Source of the DNA: an uncultured Candidatus Melainabacteria bacterium
GTDB lineage: Bacteria > Cyanobacteriota > Vampirovibrionia > Gastranaerophilales > Gastranaerophilaceae
Assembly: GCA_934675695.1 (NCBI GenBank)
Contig: CAKURN010000064.1
Span: 1 to 7,758 of the forward strand
Direction of reading: 5' to 3'
DNA length: 7,758 bases
Position 1 is the stretch's first letter; every line of letters starts with the position of its first letter. Of the stretch, positions 1-4,499 are shown piece after piece. The notes beneath the pieces were generated by a model. The model was not told the DNA's origin. It made no database searches and saw nothing but the letters and a program-made list of their open reading frames with translations. The translations under genes were made by a program, and so were the position numbers.

Positions 1-505
1 GGTATTTTCCACGCAATTTTGGAATTACACAATATCCACAATTGTAATAGCAACCTTCAGCAATTTTTATATAAGAAGAAGACCCGACTGTTATTTGTTC
101 TCTTGTGATGTCTTCTCTATAGCAGTATGTAGGATTTTCAGAAATATTTACATATTCTCTATTTTCCAGTGCATCGATTATTTTGTCGTATTCGCAAACT
201 CCAACAAAATTCTTAATTTCAGGTAAAAGTTTAGGTAAATCTTCTTTATGTTTTTGAACTAAACAACCTGTTAAAATTACACGTTTTTTTCGATTTATCA
301 AATCTAAAATCGCTTTCACGCTTTCTGCTTCAGCATCATATATAAATGAACAAGTATTCACGATAAAAGTGTTTATGCTATCATCTTCAATATCCAAACT
401 ATACGAATACCCGTTTTTCACCAAAAGCCCAAGCATAAGCTCCATATCGACCAAATTTTTTGCACAGCCAAACTGCAATATTCCGATTTTTTCTTTATTT
501 TTCAT
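1..505 (-). CDS. rimO: Ribosomal protein S12 methylthiotransferase RimO, 3' end outside window
   Basis: The first 168 residues are present and the frame is still open at the window edge; the family is usually about 440 aa, so roughly the last 60% is missing. RimO is a radical-SAM enzyme with two iron-sulfur clusters that adds a methylthio group to an aspartate of ribosomal protein S12 in the cytoplasm. The N-terminal UPF0004 domain shows its three cluster cysteines: C14 in GCAKNLVDMELMLG, C52 in NTCSFIYDAEAES and C81 in TGCLVQ. The radical-SAM motif CxxxCxxC follows at C152, C156 and C159 (GCYYNCGYC), then IPKLRGKY. The KNLVD segment, NTCxFI..A..ES and IPxLRGKY point to RimO rather than MiaB. 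The ATG (503-505) overlaps the last 11 bases of the upstream membrane-protein gene, so the two are probably co-transcribed and coupled; the purine-rich AAGAGAAAAG just before it is a weak ribosome site. Confidence 0.92.
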   Translation of the reverse strand, partial: MKNKEKIGILQFGCAKNLVDMELMLGLLVKNGYSYSLDIEDDSINTFIVNTCSFIYDAEAESVKAILDLINRKKRVILTGCLVQKHKEDLPKLLPEIKNFVGVCEYDKIIDALENREYVNISENPTYCYREDITREQITVGSSSYIKIAEGCYYNCGYCVIPKLRGKY

Positions 506-2084
506 CTTTTCTCTTGTATATTAAAACTTCATTTTTTCCGACAATTTTTGCTATAACGTAATTATCTACAATATATGAACAAAAATCAACACCATAATCT
601 AAACAAATCGATTCGCTTTTGTAGTCTTTTGTGTTTCTAGGGTAAAAGATTACATAATCTGTTTTTTTGTTTGATAAATTTTTTATAAAATATTCATCCG
701 AAAATGTCTCAAAATCCAGTGGAGTAAATGTTGAATTGTAAAAATTCCAATTTTTCTTATTTATGAAATTAAATATTTGTCCTTCAGGCAAAACTACAAA
801 ATTTTCGTCTTTTTTTATATTTTTTTTAATATAAAAATCAGTTTCTGTAAAATTTTTATAGTCATCAGATTTTAAATATACTTGTGCGGAATTTGTATCG
901 TATTTAATTTTTTTATCTAGAATTAAATTTTTTATATTTATAAAGCTTAAAAAGACTAAAAATATTAAAAAATGCACGTTTAAAAACTTCTTTTCAAATA
1001 TTTTTGTAAGAAATAAATATATATTTGAAACAACAAAAACAAAAGAAAAATTTGCATAGCCAAAGACATTTAGTGCAAAAATGCTTTTTATAGACATCAT
1101 TAAAGAAAAGAAGTAAAAAACGATGTCGAATTTTGTAATTTTTTTCTTGCAAAAAAGATAAATGAATAGCAAAGACAAGAAAAATACGCCCAAATTATAA
1201 AGAAAAACCAAATTGCAAAAAGCAAAAAATAAAATAGTAACTATATAAAAAAGAATTCTTTTGTTTTTTGAATATAAAAAATACGAAAAAGCGAAAAACA
1301 AAAGATATAAAGTAAAATTTTTGATATTATAGATAAAATATTTTATTTCAAATAATACCCCCATACCTTTATAGAAATAAGTAAGAGAAGAAGTTTTTGC
1401 CATTGTTTTTAAGTATTTTAAATTATTTAAAATGTCAGTGTAGTGAATTTTGTTTAAAGAAATATAAAGTAAAAATATACTTGGAAACACCAAAATATAC
1501 AAAAAATCGAGAGAAAATTTTTCTTTTTGAATAATTTTATAAACAGTAACAAACAAAAAAATCAAGAAAAATACTTCAATCCTGGATACAAAAAGCAGAC
1601 CCAACATTAAAAAAAGAAATTTATCAAATTTATATAACAAAGAAAAAATAATGTAAAATATCGAAAAATACGCCCACAAAGTAGAAAAAGAATACGGCAC
1701 AACAAAAGAAAAAGTTGAACATGAAAATATGCTTGTGATAATAAATATTACTGTAAAAAATAGAGCTGATTTTTTGTTCGTTAAAAATTTATTTAAAATA
1801 AAATAAAATAGAATAGAAATAAAAAAAGCTATTATATTTGCTTCTAATAAAATTAGATTTATGTTTGCTGAAATTTTATACAAAAGAAAATTACAAAAAT
1901 ATCCCCAAAACCCGTATATCAAAAAAATATCTTTAAATAATTTTTGTCCTAAAAGCATTTGGTAGGGAATTTCAGCTTCTCTAGAAAAATCAACGAGAAA
2001 ATTTGAACTTTGACCATAAAACAATATTGAAAACACTACAAAAAATAGAAAAATTATTAAAAATGGTCTTAAATGTTCTTTCAT
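495..2084 (-). CDS. Multi-pass GT-C-like glycosyltransferase, membrane
   Basis: This 529-aa integral membrane protein starts with a short basic stretch (MKEHLR), followed by a run of hydrophobic segments up to about residue 390 and a hydrophilic C-terminal domain (about 391-529) likely on the outer face. The first outer loop carries D32-F-S-R-E36-x-x-I-P, then G46-Q-K-L-F-K-D52-I-F-L-I-Y-G. This is the arrangement of lipid-phosphate-sugar-dependent GT-C enzymes (PMT/ArnT/GT39-GT83-like), where the early Asp/Glu pair acts in catalysis. It may transfer a sugar from a polyprenyl-phosphate donor to a protein, lipid or surface glycan; donor and acceptor cannot be read from sequence. It is extremely Phe/Leu/Ile/Lys rich. 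There is no Shine-Dalgarno sequence before the ATG, and the predicted promoter puts the transcription start almost on the ATG. rimO follows with an 11-bp overlap. The family assignment rests on one motif region and topology, so it is moderate. Confidence 0.72.
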   Translation of the reverse strand: MKEHLRPFLIIFLFFVVFSILFYGQSSNFLVDFSREAEIPYQMLLGQKLFKDIFLIYGFWGYFCNFLLYKISANINLILLEANIIAFFISILFYFILNKFLTNKKSALFFTVIFIITSIFSCSTFSFVVPYSFSTLWAYFSIFYIIFSLLYKFDKFLFLMLGLLFVSRIEVFFLIFLFVTVYKIIQKEKFSLDFLYILVFPSIFLLYISLNKIHYTDILNNLKYLKTMAKTSSLTYFYKGMGVLFEIKYFIYNIKNFTLYLLFFAFSYFLYSKNKRILFYIVTILFFAFCNLVFLYNLGVFFLSLLFIYLFCKKKITKFDIVFYFFSLMMSIKSIFALNVFGYANFSFVFVVSNIYLFLTKIFEKKFLNVHFLIFLVFLSFINIKNLILDKKIKYDTNSAQVYLKSDDYKNFTETDFYIKKNIKKDENFVVLPEGQIFNFINKKNWNFYNSTFTPLDFETFSDEYFIKNLSNKKTDYVIFYPRNTKDYKSESICLDYGVDFCSYIVDNYVIAKIVGKNEVLIYKRKDEK

Positions 2085-2090
2085 TATATT

Positions 2091-2119
2091 TTTATATCAA
2101 ACAAATCCCATTGTGGCAA
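2091..2119 (-). promoter_or_regulatory. Sigma70-type promoter of the GT-C gene and rimO
   Basis: Read on the minus strand there is TTGCCA (2119-2114), a 17-base spacer, then TATAAA (2096-2091) preceded by TGA, an extended -10. The expected transcription start falls near 2084-2085, at the ATG of the membrane glycosyltransferase, implying a leaderless or nearly leaderless mRNA. The absence of a Shine-Dalgarno sequence fits that. The -35 box overlaps the edge of the element serving the divergent small gene (2116-2150). Confidence 0.55.
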
Positions 2120-2150
2120 TTTTTTTACAAAAAAATACTTTATTATAGTA
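2116..2150 (+). promoter_or_regulatory. Shared 35-bp promoter-like element, copy 1
   Basis: This block starts GCAATTT, passes through an A/T-rich middle, and ends TACTTTATTATAGTA. It matches 30 of 35 bases, without gaps, to the block at 3855-3889 in front of the other small plus-strand gene. TATAGT (2144-2149) would be the natural -10 by comparison with TATAAT in copy 2, but no good -35 lies 17 bases upstream. If TATAGT is the -10, transcription starts after the first ATG (2150), which conflicts with that start. If TACTTT (2136-2141) serves instead, the mRNA could be leaderless. Confidence 0.5.
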
Positions 2151-2518
2151 TGTTAGGTAATACTCAAAATATATCTATACATAATTCTACACTCGCTGAT
2201 AGCTGCGGAAGTAGTGTTCTTGGAATGAATGGCTCATTAACAAGCTACATTCAAACAGGAAAAACTCATAGCGGCTATGATTCTTTTAGTAGAAAGAATA
2301 AAACAGACACCAAAAAAATGACAAGAAGTCAAAAAGATGCTCAAATCCTTAAAAAAATATGTGTAGGAGCATTGGGTGCAGCTGCAACTTTGTTTTTGGG
2401 CTGCAAACTTAAAAAAGGTGCAACAAGTATTGTTGATGGTGTAAAAAAACTACTCAAAATTGCTCCATCAGAAAGTAATATAGAAAAAGCCAAAAAAACT
2501 CTATCTAAGCTTGTCTAA
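2150..2518 (+). CDS. Small protein of unknown function with one hydrophobic segment
   Basis: I do not recognise this 122-aa protein. The N-terminal 45 residues are rich in Ser, Asn, Thr and Gly and look flexible. A basic stretch (about 49-69, with RKNKTDTKKMTRSQKD) precedes a short hydrophobic segment at 70-86 (ICVGALGAAATLFLGCK), and a Lys-rich, probably helical tail follows. This would fit a small membrane-anchored or membrane-associated protein, but the 17-residue segment is marginal. Codon use resembles the neighbours and a promoter-like element precedes it, which supports a real gene. The frame is open back to 2003, but that part is antisense to the start of the GT-C gene. The 2150 ATG has no Shine-Dalgarno sequence and abuts the promoter element; the next in-frame ATG is at 2225 (97 aa), also without a good ribosome site. 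The last 18 bases overlap the convergent LTxxQ gene. Confidence 0.65.
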   Translation: MLGNTQNISIHNSTLADSCGSSVLGMNGSLTSYIQTGKTHSGYDSFSRKNKTDTKKMTRSQKDAQILKKICVGALGAAATLFLGCKLKKGATSIVDGVKKLLKIAPSESNIEKAKKTLSKLV

Positions 2519-2528
2519 GGGCTTTTTT
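2483..2528. terminator. Possible bidirectional terminator between convergent genes
   Basis: AAAAAGCC (2484-2491) can pair with GGCTTTTT (2520-2527) across a 28-base loop, giving T-runs on the 3' side in both directions. A smaller alternative stem, AAGC (2507-2510) with GCTT (2521-2524), also precedes the plus-strand T-run. The stem lies inside the overlapping 3' ends of the two convergent genes. The long loop makes the prediction only moderate. Confidence 0.42.
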
Positions 2529-2968
2529 CTATTTTGTGCAAATTCTTTTCTTATTTTTTGAAATTCAATTTTTTGTTCATTTGTTAATATCGCTTCAAAT
2601 GATTTTATATGATTTTCTTTTGTTCGTTTAGCATTTTGTTTTAAAATAACAAGCATAGCTTTATCGGGTGCTGTTCTCAAATCTGTCTGATACCTAGGAA
2701 GCCCTGTCATATATACTTCAAAAATTCTATCATGACACTGTTGCATTTCTTTTACAATTTTTTCCATATCTTTTTTGTATTTTTGGCGATTATGTTTGAT
2801 ATAGTCTTTTTGTTGTTGGGTAAAATGCAACCTGCTATCTAAATACTCGTCCATTTTGCATTCACGTTTAATAGATTCTTTAGTTGGCATATCAAAATAA
2901 GGGTGAGCAACTACAACATTCATCAAAGAAATAAAAAAAGTGAAAATTAACAAATATTTTTTAATCAT
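2501..2968 (-). CDS. Secreted Spy/CpxP/CnrX-type LTxxQ protein, probable envelope or metal sensor
   Basis: This 155-aa protein has a signal peptide or N-terminal anchor (residues 1-21: basic MIKK, hydrophobic core, ending VVVA before HPYF). The remainder is highly charged and helical. Two copies of the family hallmark are visible: L47-H-F-T-Q-Q-Q53 (FTxxQ) and LTNEQ at 128-132, spaced as in Spy, CpxP, ZraP and CnrX, which are 140-170 aa. Possible metal or redox ligands are the new N-terminal H22, C37, C78, H79 and several Met and His residues; the cysteines may form a disulfide. Such proteins sit in the periplasm as chaperones or metal sensors. Its start shares one base with the stop of the upstream sigma gene (TAATG), so translation is coupled, and this context favours a sensor that signals to the sigma factor. 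GAGGA about 10 bases upstream is the ribosome site. A stand-alone chaperone induced by the sigma factor is the alternative. Confidence 0.8.
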   Translation of the reverse strand: MIKKYLLIFTFFISLMNVVVAHPYFDMPTKESIKRECKMDEYLDSRLHFTQQQKDYIKHNRQKYKKDMEKIVKEMQQCHDRIFEVYMTGLPRYQTDLRTAPDKAMLVILKQNAKRTKENHIKSFEAILTNEQKIEFQKIRKEFAQNRKKPLDKLR

Positions 2969-3468
2969 TATTCATTATCCTCAATTAAAAAACTAAGTTT
3001 TTCGGCTAGTATTTTTCTTGCAGAATTAAGCCTTGATTTTACAGTTCCTGCAGGAATTTTTAGTTTTTTTGCAATTCCTTCATAAGAATAGTCTTCGTAT
3101 TCATACAAAATTACTACTTCTTTTAATTTTTTTGGCAAAGAATTTACAGCATTTAGAATGAATTTTTGTCTTTCTTTTTGTGAATAGACTATATCAGGTG
3201 TTTTTGAAGTTTTTATATTTTCAAGCACTTCATCATTATGACAAGAAGTCGACGAATGTCGAAATGAAGCACTTTTCAGGTAATCTCTACATAAATTTGC
3301 AGTAATTGTTAAAATCCATTTTGAAAATTTGTTTTGTTCTTTGTAATTTGGCAAATTTTTATATGTTTTTATATAAACTTCTTGTTCTATATCTTCGTTA
3401 GTTTCCCCAAGAAAATTTCTGATTAAGGCTCTGATTTTATTACTATTTTCTTGTATAATTTTTTTCAA
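2968..3468 (-). CDS. ECF-family RNA polymerase sigma factor
   Basis: This 166-aa protein has only the two domains of an ECF (group IV) sigma factor. Region 2 is about residues 11-65, with the core-binding DIEQEVYIKTYKNL (26-39) and the -10-recognising FSKWILTITANLCRDYLK (48-65). A linker of about 35 residues follows. Region 4 is about 103-160, with LPKKLKEVVILYEYEDYSYEGIA and the helix-turn-helix GIAKKLKIPAGTVKSRLNSARKIL. It should redirect RNA polymerase to envelope or metal-stress promoters when released from an anti-sigma factor. The start is TTG (3468-3466): an in-frame TAA stands three codons upstream, there is no ATG, and GGAG (3481-3478) lies 9 bases before it. Only one base separates it from the stop of the upstream 75-aa gene, and its own stop overlaps the next ATG, so all three genes are translationally coupled. 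No zinc-finger anti-sigma gene is adjacent; the 75-aa membrane protein is the candidate. Confidence 0.92.
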   Translation of the reverse strand: MKKIIQENSNKIRALIRNFLGETNEDIEQEVYIKTYKNLPNYKEQNKFSKWILTITANLCRDYLKSASFRHSSTSCHNDEVLENIKTSKTPDIVYSQKERQKFILNAVNSLPKKLKEVVILYEYEDYSYEGIAKKLKIPAGTVKSRLNSARKILAEKLSFLIEDNE

Positions 3469-3469
3469 A

Positions 3470-3697
3470 TTATTTTACTCCAGATAGACCATAATCATCA
3501 AGTAATAGCTGTTCTACTAGGCTATTGTTGTTCATAGAAACATAAATGTCATCGCCCATCGTATATATTCCAAAAACCGAAGTAAACAAAAATACAGGCA
3601 CAGAAATAGTCAAAAAGACTTTTGCAATTGCTTTGTTTCTTTTTCTTGTTTTATATAAAGGCCTTGCTTCTTGTAACAATTCAGAAATTTTGTCCAT
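3470..3697 (-). CDS. 75-aa single-pass membrane protein, candidate CnrY-like anti-sigma factor
   Basis: The first gene of the sigma operon. A short cytoplasmic N-terminus (about 1-23, strongly basic at 16-26) precedes one transmembrane helix (about 24-46) and a short acidic outer tail (about 47-75). The positive-inside rule places the N-terminus in the cytoplasm, next to the sigma factor. The start MDKISELLQEARPL forms an amphipathic helix. From memory it lines up position for position with the N-terminus of Cupriavidus CnrY, the very small anti-sigma that grips CnrH with a hydrophobic knob at residues 4, 7 and 8 (here I4, L7, L8, with A11-R12 also shared). No zinc-binding HxxxCxxC motif of ordinary ECF anti-sigmas is present. 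An AAAGGAG ribosome site lies 5 bases before the ATG. Gene order and coupling support an anti-sigma role; with such a short protein it remains inference. Confidence 0.7.
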   Translation of the reverse strand: MDKISELLQEARPLYKTRKRNKAIAKVFLTISVPVFLFTSVFGIYTMGDDIYVSMNNNSLVEQLLLDDYGLSGVK

Positions 3698-3702
3698 AAT
3701 AA

Positions 3703-3709
3703 CTCCTTT
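3703..3709 (-). promoter_or_regulatory. Strong ribosome binding site of the 75-aa gene
   Basis: AAAGGAG on the minus strand, 5 bases before the ATG at 3697. It is the best Shine-Dalgarno sequence in the window and fixes the start of the operon's first gene. The leader from the predicted ECF promoter would be only about 15 bases. Confidence 0.7.
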
Positions 3710-3713
3710 GATT

Positions 3714-3742
3714 ATTATAACGAAAAAATCAATTTAATGTTC
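3714..3742 (-). promoter_or_regulatory. ECF-type autoregulatory promoter of the sigma operon
   Basis: On the minus strand GAAC (3742-3739), a 16-base spacer and CGTT (3722-3719) match the typical ECF promoter layout (GGAAC, about 16 bases, CGTC/CGTT). CGTT runs into TATAAT (3719-3714), so a basal sigma70 start is possible, but no TTGACA-like -35 sits 17 bases upstream of it. This is the expected signature of a sigma factor that activates its own operon. A perfect 10-bp palindrome GAAATATTTC (3744-3753) lies immediately upstream of the -35. Confidence 0.65.
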
Positions 3743-3854
3743 GGAAATATTTCTTGTTTTTTTTAATTGCTTAACATTTCTTAATATTATTTTTAAGATA
3801 TTGCTGAATTTCAGGCATTTGTAAAGAAATGTAAATAAAGTATATACAAAATAT
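3743..3854. other. Intergenic region between the sigma operon and the small acidic gene
   Basis: Very AT-rich spacer between two divergently transcribed units. It holds the palindrome GAAATATTTC (3744-3753) beside the ECF promoter, an 11-bp palindrome CTGAATTTCAG (3804-3814), and TATATACA at 3841-3848, repeated 20 bases later at 3861-3868 within the next promoter element. These are potential operator sites, but short AT-rich palindromes are common by chance here. No convincing gene or RNA was seen. Confidence 0.35.
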
Positions 3855-3889
3855 GCAATTTATATACACAAAAATACTTTATTATAATG
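3855..3889 (+). promoter_or_regulatory. Shared 35-bp promoter-like element, copy 2
   Basis: This block starts GCAATTT and ends TACTTTATTATAATG, and matches copy 1 (2116-2150) at 30 of 35 positions without gaps. It contains a consensus -10, TATAAT (3883-3888), giving a start near 3895 and a leader of about 20 bases before the ATG at 3914. The -35 region is not TTGACA-like, so the conserved GCAATTT box may bind an activator or an alternative sigma factor. Confidence 0.6.
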
Positions 3890-3913
3890 TAGATAATAGA
3901 AAGCGTAAAAACA

Positions 3914-4174
3914 ATGGCAACTAAAAATAAAACTTTATCATTTGAAATCGACACAACAAATGCTTTTGAACAAGCTCTTGACGCTAGCAAAATTATGCAA
4001 AACATTGATGATATCGACAACGCTTCTATTACAAGAAGATTCAAATCATCTCAAGATCCTATCAACTATGCTTTTGATGCTATTGAAAATGTTCCCTTGC
4101 AAGAATTGGCTGTTGATTTTGTAAAAGAAACTTTTGATGATGTATTTGAATTTATAACAAGAATATGCAAATAA
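3914..4174 (+). CDS. Small acidic protein of unknown function
   Basis: I do not recognise this 86-aa protein. It has no signal peptide or membrane segment and is rich in Asp, Glu, Phe and Asn, so it is probably a soluble cytoplasmic protein. It looks mainly helical in two blocks (about 15-38 and 52-84), with a basic patch at 41-44 (RRFK) between them; the last part (ELAVDFVKETFDDVFEFITRI) is a strongly amphipathic acidic helix that could mediate protein binding. The ATG at 3914 follows a promoter element with a clean TATAAT and a weak purine-rich site (AGAAAG), and a strong terminator follows the stop, so it is an independent single-gene unit. It lies divergent from the sigma operon and carries the same 35-bp upstream element as the 122-aa gene. 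The opposite-strand frame here (3811-4044) would run through this promoter and is rejected. Confidence 0.72.
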   Translation: MATKNKTLSFEIDTTNAFEQALDASKIMQNIDDIDNASITRRFKSSQDPINYAFDAIENVPLQELAVDFVKETFDDVFEFITRICK

Positions 4175-4208
4175 TCACAGTGAAATGAGGAAATATAAGG
4201 AAAATTTT

Positions 4209-4239
4209 AAATGTGTAAATTATTATTTACACATTTTTT
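4209..4239 (+). terminator. Rho-independent terminator of the 86-aa gene
   Basis: A perfect 12-bp inverted repeat, AAATGTGTAAAT (4209-4220) and ATTTACACATTT (4225-4236), has a 4-base loop TATT and runs into six T's (4234-4239). It lies 35 bases after the stop codon at 4174 and insulates the tRNA gene that follows. The stem is low in GC but long. Confidence 0.8.
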
Positions 4240-4250
4240 ATTTTAAAAAC

Positions 4251-4279
4251 TTGCTAAAGAATAATTATTTTGATAAAAT
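4251..4279 (+). promoter_or_regulatory. Sigma70 promoter of tRNA-Ser
   Basis: TTGCTA (4251-4256), a 17-base spacer and TAAAAT (4274-4279), with TGA before the -10. The predicted start is near 4286, a few bases before the mature tRNA 5' end at 4293. Confidence 0.7.
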
Positions 4280-4292
4280 AAAAACATTGAGA

Positions 4293-4381
4293 GGAAAAAT
4301 GGCCGAGTGGCTGAAGGCGGCACCCTGCTAAGGTGTTAGGTGGAGTAATCTGCCTCGAGGGTTCGAATCCCTCTTTTTCCG
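4293..4381 (+). tRNA. tRNA-Ser, anticodon GCU
   Basis: This is an 89-base class II tRNA. The acceptor stem GGAAAAA (4293-4299) pairs with TTTTTCC (4374-4380), with G4381 as discriminator. The anticodon loop CTGCTAA carries GCT at 4327-4329 and reads AGC/AGU. The long variable arm pairs AGGTGG with CTGCCT, typical of serine tRNAs. The T-arm is GAGGG-TTCGAAT-CCCTC. CCA is not encoded and must be added enzymatically. A promoter precedes it and a terminator follows 6 bases later, so it is transcribed alone. Confidence 0.97.
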
Positions 4382-4387
4382 AATTTT

Positions 4388-4408
4388 AGACCCTTTTGGG
4401 TCTTTTTT
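4388..4408 (+). terminator. Rho-independent terminator of tRNA-Ser
   Basis: The stem AGACCC (4388-4393) with GGGTCT (4398-4403), a TTTT loop and a following run of T's to 4408. It lies directly after the tRNA 3' end. In the other direction the stem is not followed by a T-run, so it would not terminate the convergent feoAB transcript well. Confidence 0.88.
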
Positions 4409-4499
4409 ATTATGTAGACTATTTTTTGTTGGATAAAACAACGCAAAGAAAATTATTACTTTTTTATTTCAAAATGTAATTAATCTAGTTTATAAAACC
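4409..4499. other. Spacer between tRNA terminator and the convergent feoAB stop
   Basis: AT-rich with no convincing gene. On the minus strand ATTAC and GTAAT can pair across a 16-base loop ahead of AATTTTC, and TTGTT/AACAA forms a 5-bp stem followed by A's rather than T's. Neither is a convincing terminator for feoAB. Confidence 0.3.

Noticed and set aside
2003..2149. Upstream extension of the 122-aa plus-strand frame
   Set aside because: It is antisense to the first codons of the GT-C gene and spans the divergent promoters, so the extra residues are probably never translated.
3546..3737. Plus-strand frame opposite the 75-aa gene
   Set aside because: It is the complement of a transmembrane segment and of the ECF promoter, with no promoter or ribosome site of its own.
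3811..4044. Minus-strand frame of 77 codons with hydrophobic stretches
   Set aside because: It lies antisense to the better-supported 86-aa gene and reads through that gene's promoter element; it has no ribosome site, and its repetitive Tyr/Ile/Leu end comes from the AT-rich intergenic DNA.
3942..4124. Second plus-strand frame inside the 86-aa gene
   Set aside because: An out-of-frame shadow, Leu-rich because of the frame shift, without its own start signals.
4293..4408. tRNA gene as an integration site of a mobile element
   Set aside because: No repeat of the tRNA 3' end is present in the window, and the neighbouring genes are ordinary; no integrase or transposase was seen.
4381..4410. tRNA terminator also serving the convergent feoAB gene
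   Set aside because: Read on the minus strand, the stem is followed by TAAAATTC rather than a T-run, so it is not a good terminator in that direction.
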